Assembly: GCA_024426085.1 (NCBI GenBank)
Contig: CP087971.1
Coordinates: 8,001 to 72,000 of the forward strand
Length of the DNA: 64,000 bases
Direction of reading: 5' to 3'
From: Rhizobium sp. RCAM05350
Lineage (GTDB): Bacteria > Pseudomonadota > Alphaproteobacteria > Rhizobiales > Rhizobiaceae
Shown piece after piece: positions 19,218-29,480 of the stretch. Both the position numbers and the translations under genes were made by a program. The notes under the pieces are model-generated. The model was not told the origin of the DNA, made no database searches, and saw nothing but the letters and a program-made list of their open reading frames with translations. Numbering within the stretch: position 1 is the stretch's first letter; every line of letters starts with the position of its first letter.

Positions 19218-20432
19218 CTAATGCGAGAGCGGACGCCCTCTCCCGCGACCATCAAGATACAACATCAGGCCAAGGCCGATCATGCCGGCGAGCGCGCCGA
19301 GCATCGACGTACCCGAATAATCGCTGAAACGGGTACCGATCGCGAACAGGATGGCGCTCAGCCCCCCGCTCAGGAACAGATTCACCGAGATGAGCGAACT
19401 GCCAAGGCCCGGACGGTCGGCGATGAGATCCTGGATATAGGTGATCGGAATGCTGATGAGGGCGGCGGCGGCAAAGGCGCTAAGAAGCGTCAAGGCGTAG
19501 ACATGCCAGGGAGCCGAGGCGAGACCCAGGAGAGTGAGGTAGACGGCATAGAGCCCCGCGCCGATTGCAAGCGCGGTGACCGCATGCATGTGGACCTGAA
19601 TGCGCGCCCACACAAAGATGAAAACGACTTCGAGAAACGCGACGATGCCGACGACCACACCGATATCCGTTACCGTTCCGCCCGCGGCGCCGGTAATGAT
19701 CAGCGGCTGAACTGCTGCGTTGACATGCAGCGTCGAGGTGATCAGCGAGATCGCCATAAGGCGGACGAAGACGCTGGGTGCGAGAACCTCGCCGAAGGAA
19801 GCGAGATAGGAATGGCGGTCGCTCCTTGCCGGCGGCGGTCCTTCAGAGGCGGGCAATTTGAAGAAGACCAGCGCCAGATTGACGATGCAGCCGAGGCAGG
19901 CGAGCAGATAGGCTGGCAGCATGCTGCCGCGCCCGACCAGAACCAGGGCCACCAGACCCGGCACCAGAACCCAGGCGACCGAAATTGCCGCGCGCACGCC
20001 GGAATTGATCGCCGCCGCATCGCGGCCACCCTCGGCATTGGCGATGGCGCGGACGTTGGCAAACAACAGCGAGGTCATCGAGTTGTAGACCGGCAGCATG
20101 ACCAGCGTGCAGAAGACGAAACTGGCCGGGACAGGTACGGCATAGACAAGGCCATAACCGAAAACCCCGAACGACATGACGGTCATCAGCAGAATCCGGT
20201 AATTGCCGATCCGGTCGGCGAGTACGCCGACCCAGAGGCTGACGATGACGTTGACGGCCGCCGCCGAAAAAATCAGGATGGAATAGAAACCGTTGCTCAA
20301 GCCGAGCTCGGTGATGCCGATCACCGACTGATAGGGCGCGGTCGCGGCACCTGTAAAACCGAACATGAAGATCGCGATCATGCTCAGCCGGACCACAGGG
20401 TGGCGGAAGGCGACCGACAATGTGGATGTCAT
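19218..20432 (-). CDS. MFS transporter
   Basis: Intact 404-residue major facilitator with about twelve hydrophobic segments. The first-half loop between segments 2 and 3 reads GVLADRIGNYRILLM, the standard MFS motif A position. The substrate is not evident. It is part of the leftward gene series containing an M81 protein, a GH20 hexosaminidase and an RpiR regulator. It could export a breakdown product or import an amino sugar or peptide. A long opposite-strand open frame over this gene is a shadow. Confidence 0.85.
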   Translation of the reverse strand: MTSTLSVAFRHPVVRLSMIAIFMFGFTGAATAPYQSVIGITELGLSNGFYSILIFSAAAVNVIVSLWVGVLADRIGNYRILLMTVMSFGVFGYGLVYAVPVPASFVFCTLVMLPVYNSMTSLLFANVRAIANAEGGRDAAAINSGVRAAISVAWVLVPGLVALVLVGRGSMLPAYLLACLGCIVNLALVFFKLPASEGPPPARSDRHSYLASFGEVLAPSVFVRLMAISLITSTLHVNAAVQPLIITGAAGGTVTDIGVVVGIVAFLEVVFIFVWARIQVHMHAVTALAIGAGLYAVYLTLLGLASAPWHVYALTLLSAFAAAALISIPITYIQDLIADRPGLGSSLISVNLFLSGGLSAILFAIGTRFSDYSGTSMLGALAGMIGLGLMLYLDGRGRGRPLSH

Positions 20433-20502
20433 GATGAAAGCACCGGAAAGGAGGTCAAAAGCTGCCCGGACATCCGGGTGAAGATACAGGTACCGGGCCG
20501 TA

Positions 20503-21948
20503 TTAAACCGGCATCATTCCCGCCAGCGCCGATAATGTTGCTGCGGGCGCATAGTCGAAAATCACGATCGAAGGGAAAGACCGGTTTTGCCCGGCGATGG
20601 CTCGCCAGATTGGCGATATCCTGATTGACGACGCCGTCGGTCAGCGCCATCAGGTTTGGATTGGCGATCGGCGCCAGTTCGGGCGACAGATAGCCGGATT
20701 TGACCACCAGCAGCCGCACGGCTTTGGGGTCGAGCCCCAGCCTGCGGAAATCCTCGATATTGTGATAGGGACGGCGGCGCGCGGCGAGCACGATCTCGAT
20801 GCCGCCAACGCCAACGACCACCTGACGGTCCGCTGCCGCACCGCTGTCGTCCAGACGCAGGACCTTCGCGGACACTTCCGCCGGAACACTGGCAGGATCG
20901 AGACTGCCGCCGATCCGAAGCGCAAGCGTGGCGCCCTCCCCGGCCGCAAAACAGGCCTCGACGGCCGGACGATCGGTGATCCCGGCAAGAAGTGCGCCCT
21001 GCCAATCCCGGGCGATCAGCGCACGCAGGACATCGGCACGGTCGCCAACCCCGCCGCCGGTCGGATTGTCAGCGGAATCGGCGAGAATAACGGGGGATGT
21101 TTCGGCAGAGGCGGCGATATCGAGCATGTCCTCCAGCGGGCCCGTGACCGGGCCGAAGCCAAAATTTTCACGCGCTTCCAATATTGCTGCGCGATCGCCT
21201 CGGCGGCTTTCGATGCGGCTTGCCTGTCCGTGCCTGTCACGACGGCGCAGGCCGTTGCCCGCGGCTCGTCGGCCCAGACATAGCCGATCATCAGATTGGC
21301 ATCGAGAATGCCCGGCTGCGCATCGAATGCCGGCAGGCCCAGATAGATCGACTTAGCCGGCTCATCTTCCGTCGAGGTGCATTCGCCGGGCAGCAGCAGT
21401 GGCACCTTGGCCCAGGCGACACCCGGGCGAATGCCCGTCCGCAGCGTTTCGACCAGCATAGACCATGCCCGCACCATGGTTTCACGCACATCGATATGCG
21501 GCGCGGTCCGGTAAGCGGCGAAGATATCGAGCTGATCGATGATCCTCTGGCTGACATTGCCATGAAGATCATAGCTTGCCGCTACCGGGCAATCCGGCCC
21601 GATGACCATACGGGCGGCGGAAATCCAGTCGCCCTCGGCATCGTCCATGCCCTCGACATTGATGGCACCATGCATGGCCAGATAGAGCCCGTCGAGCGGC
21701 AAGGCGGCCTTGAGCTTTTCCAGAAACTCCGCCTTGAACACTTCATAGGCGGCACGCGATACCGGCCCGCCCGGCACCGCGCGGGCGTGCAGCAGCGGCA
21801 CGTGCTCGATCCCGTCGGCATCGAGGAAATTGAAATATTCCGCACCGAGCAGATCGGCACCGCGCAGCACGCGAAAATTCTCGACGGCCATCAGGACCGG
21901 CGAATAGGTGCTGCATTCTGTATGGATACCACCGACGGCGATGCGCAT
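20503..21948 (-). CDS. M81 family metallopeptidase (MlrC-like), copy 1 (frameshifted)
   Basis: About 480 residues in the pattern of MlrC, the microcystin-pathway peptidase family: N-terminal IHTECSTYSPVLMAVENFRV, LAMHGAINVEGMDDAEGDW, SYDLHGNVSQRIIDQLD, then the C-terminal domain with ADSADNPTGGGVGDRADVL and PYHNIEDFRRLGLDP. Members are probable metal-dependent hydrolases; substrates outside mlr clusters are mostly unknown. Frame changes occur near 21182 (QQYW to EARENFGFG) and 20562 (FDRDF to YAPAATLSA), and the true stop is at 20503. The start at 21948 has GGGGA five bases before it and fits better than 21960. A second M81 gene lies at 26712. Confidence 0.82.
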
Positions 21949-21971
21949 TGTCTTCCCCATGATATCAGCTG

Positions 21972-23888
21972 TTACAGTTTTGGGCTGAGCGGGACGATGG
22001 CTGCGAAACGCTGCCAGTCCTTTTGGCTTTTGGCGTCCACGCAGCCTCGGCGATCGCCGGAAGACGCGGGAAGACCAGGCGATTGAAGTAACCGCGCGAC
22101 AGGTAATGTTCGCACCAGATGCATGCTTGCACGCCCTTCATCCGGTCTTTCAGCTCCTCGGGAAAGTCGCCCTCCGCCTCATAGCCATAGGTATGGGCAG
22201 GCGGCACGGTGCCGGCCCAGCTGGCGCCCGGTTCCTGCCATTCCTCGCCCTGCACCATATCGAGATAGTAGGCCTGCCCCGGCGTCATCACCACGTCATA
22301 GCCCTCGCGGGCAAGCTCGATGCCGACTTCGGGCGTCTCCCAGGCCATCAACAGCGTTTCCGCGGTGTCGACACCGCCACCGTGGGCAACTTCGTTCCAG
22401 CCGGCAAGCTTCCTGCCACGCTTGGCCAGCATCTGCTTGACCTGCTTTAGGAAATAGGACTGCAGAGCGAACGTGCCTTCAATGCCTTCCTTTTCCATCA
22501 GCTTGCGGGCCAGCGGCGAGGCAAGCCAGGCCCCCTTCGCCACCTCGTCGCCGCCGATGTGAATGTAAGCAGACGGGAAAAGGTCGATCATCTCATCGAA
22601 GACCTTTCCCAGAAATTCATAGGTGAAGGGCACCGCCGGGTTGAGCGCATTGTTCGGATAACCCTGCACGGAATGGTAGCTTTCCGGCGCCTCCTGGCCA
22701 TCAGACAGATCGCGCAGTGCAACCAGCGTTGCCGAGTTGTGACCGGGAATATCGATCTCCGGAACGATCTCGACATTCAGCGCCAGCGCATGGGCAACGA
22801 GCGCGCACATCGTCCTGGCTATAGAATCCGCCGACCGGCTCTGCCCCATTGCCGAGTTGTGGCAGCAGCGGACCGTCCGGGCTGCGGACAACGCCGACGG
22901 TGGTGAGCTCCGGATAGGCTTTGATCTCCAGCCGCCAGGCTTCGTCATCGGTCAGATGCCAGTGAAAGATGTTGAGCTTGAACCAGGCGAGGATATCGAC
23001 CAGCCGTGCCACATCGGCAACCGGATAGAACTGCCGCGAGACATCGAGATGGCAGCCGCGCCAGCTGTAACGCGGTGCGTCCGAAATCGTGCCGGACACT
23101 GGAAAACGGAATTTACCCGGCTCGCGACGGGCACCGTTCAGGAGTTGCGCAAGCGTCGTCAGTCCATATTGCCGGCCGACGGCGGCGCCGTGGCTGAGCG
23201 TGACGGCTTCCGGCGAGAAGGACAACTGATAGGCTTCCGAAACAAGTGCTGGATCCGGCTTCAGATGCAGCGCCCTGCCCTGGCTGTTCGATGCCAGGCT
23301 AAGCGGCGCATGGTCGGCTTCGAACAGGCGGCGGAACAGCCCGATCACCGTATCGATCGCCTTGAGATCATCCGGGGATGCGCCGGGAGCCGGATAGAGG
23401 CAAACCGGGAAAGCACCGCCGGGTATCGCATCGATCTGGCGCGGCCATGGCTGCAGCGCAAATGGCAGGTCCAGTCTGCCTTCCGGCAACAGCACCGGCG
23501 GCGGTTCGCTGACGCGGCCCTCAAGCAGAAGATCGGACACCGCGACCGGCACATGGCGGCCATCGGCGAGTGTCAAATAAGCGGACTTCGCCCCATCGGT
23601 GCAGTGCACGGCCTTCCGGTGCAGGCCGCTGACCGCAAATGTCCAGGATGCACCGGGAGCAAGCGTAAAACCTGCTGGCGGTGCGAATTCATGATAGTTG
23701 GCGTTGCGCTTGACGAAGACGGCGTTGTCGCAGGCCGTCTTGTCGATCACCCGCGTCAGCGAGGTGTAGACGATGGTAAAGCCCTCGATCGCCGCATCCG
23801 ACAGATTGAACAGGTTGAAAGTGAAACGGCCGTGTGGATCACCCTGCGGATTCCACGCGCTTTCAAGACGATAGGACGCCGATTGCAT
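21972..23888 (-). CDS. GH20 beta-N-acetylhexosaminidase (frameshifted)
   Basis: About 640 residues. An N-terminal non-catalytic region and GH20b-like domain precede the TIM barrel: SWRGCHLDVSRQFYPVADVA, IFHWHLTDDEAWRLEIKAYP, EIDIPGHNSATLVAL, and the catalytic Asp-Glu pair in YIHIGGDEVAKGAW. The enzyme releases terminal GlcNAc or GalNAc by substrate-assisted catalysis. No signal peptide is seen, so it should work in the cytoplasm on an imported oligosaccharide or glycopeptide. Frame changes lie near 22812 and 22030, and the true stop is at 21972, twelve bases before the M81 ORF. AGAGGA precedes the ATG at 23888. Confidence 0.85.
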
Positions 23889-23905
23889 GTCCGTTCCTCT
23901 GATGT

Positions 23906-24682
23906 CTAATAGTTTTCGGATTGGGAAAAGGTGCGGGCGAGCTCCGCCTGCCCTGCCGTCAGGCCGCAGTCGACCGGCAGGCAGACGCCGGTGATGGCCG
24001 AGGCTAGCGGGCTGGCGAGAAAACCGACGGCATTGGCCACGTCATCCGGATTGGCGATGCGTTGCAGCGGATACCAGCGGCGGGCGTCCTCGAACACATT
24101 TGGATTGGCGGCAGCGCGGACTTCCCACGCCTGGGTGCGCACCGTACCCGGTGAAACTGCGTTGGCGCGAATACCGTACTTGCCATATTCGACGGCGATC
24201 AGCTTGGTCAGGTGCAGAAGACCTGCTTTGGCGGCGCTATAGGCGGGATGGCCGAAGACATTGGTGCCGTTGACCGAGGCGATGTTGATCAGCGAGCCTT
24301 GGCTTTGCTTCAACGCATTCTCGACGGCGCGAAAGCAGAGGAAGGCGGCCTCCAGGTTCAGGGCATTGTCCATGCGCCAGATTTCCGGCGTGGTATCATG
24401 CAGGCTGACAGCGCGCCGGCACCGGCATTGTTGACGAGCGTTCCGAACCGTACCGAGCTCCGCCGCCCGCGCCGCCATGTCGGCGACACTTGCCACATCG
24501 GTGATATCGCAGGCCAGGGCAACGAATTTGCCGGGATTGCCAAGGCTCGCGGCTGCTCTTTCAGCAGCCTCGCCGTCCAGATCCGGCATCAGCACGATAT
24601 CATGGTCTTCGCCAAGGCGGCGGGCGATGGCCCGGCCGATGTCGCCTGCGGCCCCCGTCACGATTGCAACAGATGAAGTCAT
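23906..24682 (-). CDS. SDR family oxidoreductase (internal out-of-frame segment)
   Basis: A 258-residue SDR with TGAAGDIGRAIARRLGED at the start, INIASVNGTNVFGHPAYSAAK (catalytic Ser, Tyr, Lys) and a C-terminal DCGLTAGQAEL. The segment where NNAG should stand reads ARQQCRCR; the expected TLVNNAGAG is present in the next frame. Two compensating indels near 24440 and 24415 therefore leave the frame open but scramble about nine residues. AGGGA lies six bases before the ATG. It lies between the GH20 and RpiR genes, so it may oxidise a released sugar. Confidence 0.82.
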   Translation of the reverse strand: MTSSVAIVTGAAGDIGRAIARRLGEDHDIVLMPDLDGEAAERAAASLGNPGKFVALACDITDVASVADMAARAAELGTVRNARQQCRCRRAVSLHDTTPEIWRMDNALNLEAAFLCFRAVENALKQSQGSLINIASVNGTNVFGHPAYSAAKAGLLHLTKLIAVEYGKYGIRANAVSPGTVRTQAWEVRAAANPNVFEDARRWYPLQRIANPDDVANAVGFLASPLASAITGVCLPVDCGLTAGQAELARTFSQSENY

Positions 24683-24709
24683 GACAGATCCCTTGTGAAC
24701 ATGGTGAAG

Positions 24710-25573
24710 TCAATCCCCGAGAAGCTGGCGGTCGTCGCCGTCGCGATGGGCGACAAGCTGCTGCTTGATGCGCCGCAGCGTCACGGTCGCTTGCGGCTGG
24801 ATGTGATAGGCGACGAGGCTGGCGAGGATATCGAGGAGCGCGAGATAGGCGATGCGGGTCGATGTCGGACGATAGATGTTGGTACCCTCAGGCAAATCAA
24901 CCGGCACGGTAATATCGGCGGCGCGGGCAACCGGGCTGCCGCTCTGCGTCAGCGCAATGGTCGTCACCTTCTGATCACGGGCGAGCATGAAGGATCGGAC
25001 CAGTTCGGCGTTTCGGCCGGAGAACGACGAGCCGATGACGACGTCGCCGGGCCGCGCGGCCGCGGCCATCATCATCTGCATGCTGTGATCGGAGCTTGCC
25101 GTGATGCGCAGCCCCAGGCGAAACAAGCGATTCTGCAATTCACTGGCGATCATCGAGGAATTGCCGCCGGAGCCGAACGCATAAATCATATTGGCGCCGG
25201 CCAGCTTTTCGGTCGCCTGTTCGATCGTGGCGAGATCGAGGCTGCGGTGCAGCATGAACAGCGCGTTCTGTGCTTTCGAGACGATATCCTGCGCCACATC
25301 GGCTGGCTCCCGGCTCTTCGGCTCGGGCTTGAGGTAGCGCATGCCGACATAGGCCGTGCGTGCCAGCTGCACCTTGAAGTCGGAAAAGCTGTCGCAGCCG
25401 AGCCTGCGACAGAAGCGTGTGACGGTCGGTGGGGAAACATCGGCCTTGCCGGCCAGTTCGATGATCGAGGCATTTACCGCAAACTCGAAATCGGTCAGCA
25501 ATATTTCGGCAATGCGGCTTTCGGCCTGCGAAAGCTTGCTTTTTTCGTCCTGAAGCGTCGAGAAAATATCCAT
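24710..25573 (-). CDS. RpiR/MurR family transcriptional regulator
   Basis: Intact 287-residue regulator: N-terminal HTH_6 domain (LSQAESRIAEILLTDFEFAV, KADVSPPTVTRFCRRLGCDS) and C-terminal SIS sugar-isomerase domain (MIYAFGSGGNSSMIASELQN; VVIGSSFSGRNAELVRSFML). SIS domains in this family bind phosphosugars such as MurNAc-6-P or GlcN-6-P. It heads the series with SDR, GH20 and M81 genes, consistent with amino-sugar catabolism. Similar TGAAA/TTTCA palindromes near 26170 and 33865 are candidate sites for it. Confidence 0.88.
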   Translation of the reverse strand: MDIFSTLQDEKSKLSQAESRIAEILLTDFEFAVNASIIELAGKADVSPPTVTRFCRRLGCDSFSDFKVQLARTAYVGMRYLKPEPKSREPADVAQDIVSKAQNALFMLHRSLDLATIEQATEKLAGANMIYAFGSGGNSSMIASELQNRLFRLGLRITASSDHSMQMMMAAAARPGDVVIGSSFSGRNAELVRSFMLARDQKVTTIALTQSGSPVARAADITVPVDLPEGTNIYRPTSTRIAYLALLDILASLVAYHIQPQATVTLRRIKQQLVAHRDGDDRQLLGD

Positions 25574-25695
25574 CAGAGAGCACCTTCAATGAAATCGCCA
25601 GGCTGCCCCGAGGAGGCTTCCTGAAACCGCGGCAATGCTGCGATCCGGCACACGATTCTCACCTGATGTCCACCCGTTCCCGAATTACCTGAACC

Positions 25696-26083
25696 TTAGG
25701 AAGTCTTTTCCTTGTAGGCGACGCAGTCGATCTCGACCTTGCAATCGACCATCATCGACGCCTGCACGCAGGCCCGCGCCGGCGGATGTTCGCCGAAATA
25801 TTCTTGGTAAATCTTGTTGAAGGTCCAGAAGTCACGGGGATCATCAAGCCAGACGCCGACGCGAACGATATGCTCCGGCCCGTAACCGGCCTCCTTCAAG
25901 ATGGCCAGCAGATTGGCGATCGTCCTGTGCGTCTGCGGAATGATGCCGCCTTCGATGATCTCGCCGTTCTCCATTGCAACCTGGCCGGACACATGCAGCC
26001 AGCCATTCGCCTCTACCGCGCGCAAATGGCAGCGGCTTGCCGCCTGCCCCCACTTGCACGGTGCCATAACGTGTAATGGACAT
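25696..26083 (-). CDS. RidA family protein (frameshifted)
   Basis: A RidA-fold protein of about 128 residues: SITRYGTVQVGAGGKPLPFA, then RAVEANGWLHVSGQVAM in another frame (shift near 26018), then HIVRVGVWLDDPRDFWTFNK, FGEHPPARACVQASMMVDCK and VEIDCVAYKEK. The arginine in PPARACVQ fits the carboxylate-binding Arg of active Rid enzymes (PxRxxV). RidA proteins deaminate reactive imines formed by PLP or flavin enzymes. It lies upstream of RpiR in the same direction and is divergent from the NTF2-like/M81 pair. Confidence 0.8.
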
Positions 26084-26167
26084 TTGTCCCGTCCTTGCAA
26101 ATTATTTTCTTGATCCGTTGACAAATGACCATAGAAAGCGGAATTTGACCAGAGAAAAACGCCATTT

Positions 26168-26181
26168 ATGAAAAGAATTTC
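26168..26181. promoter_or_regulatory. Candidate RpiR-type operator (TGAAA-N4-TTTCA)
   Basis: TGAAAAGAATTTCA has half-sites TGAAA and TTTCA around four bases. It lies in the divergent region between the RidA gene (leftward) and the NTF2-like/M81 pair (rightward). A longer version with a five-base centre lies upstream of the sugar ABC operon at 33853-33879. Assignment to the RpiR protein at 24710 is inference from context. Confidence 0.45.
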
Positions 26182-26259
26182 AATACACGGAGCAATCGTG
26201 CAGATCCCTTCCGCAATCCTTTCCCTTCTTCCGATGCCGCCCGCCACGCGATCTGGCAG

Positions 26260-26688
26260 ATGCTGGTCGAGCGCGACATTGATGCCTTTCTTGCCGCCGA
26301 CTGGTCGAAGGTCGCTGGCGATTTTGTCGAGGAAGGCTTCATTGGCATTGACGCCAAACGTGAGACCAGCCCTGACAAATGGCGCCTGGCCTTTCCTTCA
26401 TTGACGGCCTATCGCGACGAGTGGCTGCGCCAGGCAGAGGATTTTGCCAAGCAATCCTTCGCCGAGGACGCTCGGAACGCCATTTTCACCACCACGACGC
26501 TCGAAGACATCGAGATCGAAGGCGATATGGCACTCGTCCGCAAGAAATTTAACGGTAGCCTGAAAAAGTCGGACGGCAGCGTCGATATTCTCCAGTGGCA
26601 AACACTGTATTACTGCCGCCTGCATCAGGGACACTGGAAAATCTGCGGCTTCACGGGATATCTGCCCAATCCGATGGGCGCGACCTGA
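26260..26688 (+). CDS. Small NTF2/SnoaL-like protein, function unknown
   Basis: A 142-residue protein: LVERDIDAFLAADWSKVAGD, EGFIGIDAKRETSPDKWRLA, TLEDIEIEGDMALVRKKFNG and ILQWQTLYYCRLHQGHWKIC. The spacing of an early helical region followed by beta strands resembles the NTF2-like fold used as small-molecule binding or enzyme domains. The open frame continues upstream with reasonable sequence (SSDAARHAIWQ) but without a good start, so the true N-terminus may be earlier, possibly across a frameshift. It is followed closely by an M81 gene. Confidence 0.55.
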   Translation: MLVERDIDAFLAADWSKVAGDFVEEGFIGIDAKRETSPDKWRLAFPSLTAYRDEWLRQAEDFAKQSFAEDARNAIFTTTTLEDIEIEGDMALVRKKFNGSLKKSDGSVDILQWQTLYYCRLHQGHWKICGFTGYLPNPMGAT

Positions 26689-26711
26689 GCGGCAAGAACG
26701 AGGCAAAGGCA

Positions 26712-28170
26712 TTGCGCATTTTCACCGCCGTCCTGGCGACAGAGACCAACACATTCTCACCGATCTGCGTCGACCGCCGCGCCTTCGAGGCGTCGCTCTA
26801 TGCCCCGCCGGGCGAGCATCCGGAAACACCGACGCTCTGTTCAGCGCCGATCACGGTCGGTCGTCGGCTTGCCATGGAAAAGGGCTTCGATCTGATCGAG
26901 GGGACGGCCACCTGGGCCGATCCGGCCGGGCTCGTCAATCGCCTGACCTATGAGGGGCTGCGCGACGAAATCCTTGATCAGCTACGCGCAGCGCTGCCTG
27001 TGGATGCCGTGGTGCTCGGTCTTCATGGTGCGATGGTCGCCGATGGCTATGAGGATACCGAGGGCGATTTCCTCACGCGTCCGCGACATTGTTGGCCGCG
27101 ACATTCTCGTCTGTGCCGAACTCGATCCGCACAGCCACCTGACGGTCAAGCGTCGTGCGGCCGTGGATTTCTTCGTCTACTTCAAGGAGTTTCCGCATAC
27201 CGATTTCGTCGATCGCGCTGAAGACCTGTGGCGCATCGCGCTCGACACGCTTGCCGGCCGCATCAAGCCGGTCATGTCGGTGTTCGATTGCCGGATGATC
27301 GACGTTTACCCGACCTCGCGCGATCCGATGCGCTCCTTCGTCGACAGGATCATGCGGATGGAAGCGGAAGATCCGGATATCCTCTCGATCTCCGTCGTCC
27401 ACGGTTTCATGGCCGGCGATGTCCCAGAAATGGGAACGAAGATGGTCGTGGTCACCGATGGCAAGCCGGAAAAGGGCGCAGCCCTCGCCCGTGAACTCGG
27501 CCTGGAACTGTTTTCCAAGCGCGGTACTTTCATCATGCCGCAGATCGACGAGAAGCAAGCCGTTTCCCGTGCGCTGGCCGCGACAACCGGGCCGGTGGTG
27601 ATTGCCGATGTCTGGGACAATCCCGGCGGCGGCACGGCGGGTGATGCGACGGTGCTGCTGGCAGAGCTTCTGGTACAGGGTGCTAGGGATACCGCAGTCG
27701 GGACGATCTGGGATCCAATGGCGGTGCAAATCTGCATGGCGGCCGGTGAAGGCGCCGAGATCCAGCTGCGCTTTGGCGCAAAATCGGCACCGGGCACCGG
27801 CAATCCGATTGATGGTATCATCAGGGTCGTCAAGCTGGTGCGCAACGTGGAAATGCGCTTCGGTGAAAGCTATGCGCCCTTCGGCGATGCCGCCCATGTC
27901 CATCTTGATGGCATAGATATTATCCTGAATTCGACACGGGCGCAAAGCTTTGACCCCAGCCTGTTTTCCGTGATGGGCATCGATCCGACATCGAGGAAGA
28001 TACTGGTCGTCAAATCGACCAATCATTTCTATGCATCCTTCGCACGGATTGCGGCAGAGATTCTCTATTGCTCCGCCGGAACACCCTATCCGAACAATCC
28101 AGCCCGAACGCCCTATCGCCGGGCACCGCGCGACATCTGGCCGATGGTTGAAAACCCGCATAATCTGTAG
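26712..28170 (+). CDS. M81 family metallopeptidase (MlrC-like), copy 2 (frameshifted)
   Basis: About 486 residues with the M81 pattern: AVLATETNTFSPICVDRRAF, GLHGAMVADGYEDTEGDFL, CAELDPHSHLTVKRRAAVDF, and C-terminal ADVWDNPGGGTAGDATVLLA and GIDIILNSTRAQSFDPSLF. A frame change near 27080 sits after EGDFL. A TTG at 26712 with GAGG eight bases before it is the best start; an ATG at 26595 would overlap the upstream gene for nearly 100 bases. It is only about 30-40% alike by eye to the copy at 20503. It ends just before a strong terminator. Confidence 0.8.
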
Positions 28171-28229
28171 TTGCACGCGGCTTGAAGCGATGGCTGAGGG
28201 TTAAATTCAGCCGCGAGCCAACCCGGATA

Positions 28230-28260
28230 AAAAGGGGACGCATTGCATGCGTCCCCTTTT
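28230..28260. terminator. Bidirectional Rho-independent terminator
   Basis: A 14-bp perfect stem (28230-28243 with 28247-28260) around the loop TGC. It is flanked by four A residues on one side and TTTT on the other. It lies between the rightward M81 gene and the leftward ABC ATPase gene and should stop transcription from both sides. Confidence 0.85.
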
Positions 28261-28293
28261 GAATTCAGCGAAGCCCTACGGATCCTCACGACA

Positions 28294-29427
28294 TCAGCCG
28301 CCAGCGATTTTCAGAACGCCGACATCGATATCGGTGAGTTCCACCCGGCGTTCAGGCGCGATGCCGGAGGCATCGAAGAGATGGCAATCAGCGGCGGCGA
28401 TACCGATCGGAACCGTCTCTTCGGTCCGGATCGGCGCGCTGCCGGGCAGCATCGCGCAGAAATTTTCACTCTCGCCGTCGAGCGACGCATAGGCGACCGT
28501 CTGCGCGCCGAGCCGTTCGATCACCGAAGGCGTCAAGTTCATCGACAGATCAGCCTTGCCGAACTGAATATGCTCCGGACGAATACCGAGCGTTAGCGGC
28601 TGTCCGACGAGATCAGCCCGGCCGGCCACAGGGATCGTCGCCGACTGACCCTTGAAATCCACTTCTACGCCGGCCACGCTGACAGCCTTGCAGGTGACCG
28701 GCAGCATGTTCATCCGCGGATTGCCGATGAAGCCGGCAACGAACATGTTGGCCGGCTTGTGATACAGCTCGAGCGGTGCCCCGGTCTGGGAAATCTCGCC
28801 GGCATTGAGCACGACGATCCGGTCCGCCATCGTCATCGCTTCGACCTGGTCGTGCGTGACGTAGATCATCGTCGCCTTCAATTGCTTGTGCAGTTTGGCC
28901 AGTTCGATGCGCATGTCGGCCCGCAGCGCCGCGTCGAGGTTGGACAGCGGTTCGTCGAACAGGAATATCTTCGGCTCGCGCACGATCGCCCGTCCAATCG
29001 CCACGCGCTGGCGCTGACCGCCGGACAGCATGCCGGGCTTCTGCTGGAGCCGCTGGTCAAGATGGAGGATGCGGGCTGCATTCTCTACCTTCGCCTTCAG
29101 CTTGTCTTCCTGCATCTTTTCGACACGCAACGGAAAGGCGATGTTCTCGAAAACCGTCATATGCGGATAGAGCGCGTAGCTCTGGAACACCATCGCTATA
29201 CCACGCTTGACCGGTGGCAGGTCGTTGACGCGCTTGCCGTCGATCATGATGTCGCCCGTACTGGTCTCGTCGAGACCGGCGATCATCCGCAGCAATGTCG
29301 ACTTGCCGCAACCGGACGGCCCGACAAAAACGACGAATTCGCCGTTGCGGACTTCCAGTTCGATGCCTTTCAGCACCTCGAACGTCCCGTAGAATTTCTG
29401 AACCTTGTTGAGATTGAGCTGTCCCAA
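28294..29427 (-). CDS. Sugar ABC transporter ATP-binding protein, UgpC/MalK type
   Basis: Intact 377-residue ATPase: Walker A FVGPSGCGKSTLLRMIAGLD, Q-loop MVFQSYALYPHMTV, signature [16 protein letters not shown], Walker B IFLFDEPLSNLDAALR and switch His in IYVTHDQVEAM. It ends with the C-terminal TOBE domain typical of MalK/UgpC (IRPEHIQFGKA). It drives uptake of a carbohydrate by the binding protein and two permeases upstream. It starts at a TTG with GGAG eight bases before it. It is separated from the binding-protein gene by a folded mosaic-like element of about 110 bp. Confidence 0.9.
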   Translation of the reverse strand: MGQLNLNKVQKFYGTFEVLKGIELEVRNGEFVVFVGPSGCGKSTLLRMIAGLDETSTGDIMIDGKRVNDLPPVKRGIAMVFQSYALYPHMTVFENIAFPLRVEKMQEDKLKAKVENAARILHLDQRLQQKPGMLSGGQRQRVAIGRAIVREPKIFLFDEPLSNLDAALRADMRIELAKLHKQLKATMIYVTHDQVEAMTMADRIVVLNAGEISQTGAPLELYHKPANMFVAGFIGNPRMNMLPVTCKAVSVAGVEVDFKGQSATIPVAGRADLVGQPLTLGIRPEHIQFGKADLSMNLTPSVIERLGAQTVAYASLDGESENFCAMLPGSAPIRTEETVPIGIAAADCHLFDASGIAPERRVELTDIDVGVLKIAGG

Positions 29428-29480
29428 GAAACTGTCTCCGGCCGCCGGCGAAAAGCGGCCCGTTCGTAGCAGAAAAGGAG

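Noticed and set aside
18234..20600. A giant repetitive hydrophilic protein
   Set aside because: Same shadow frame; the repetitive look arises from reading membrane-protein codons on the opposite strand.
18177..20624. An 815-codon plus-strand open frame
   Set aside because: It lies antisense to intact LysR and MFS genes, its composition is Asp/Arg/Gly-rich without any family motif, and long shadow frames are common in GC-rich DNA.
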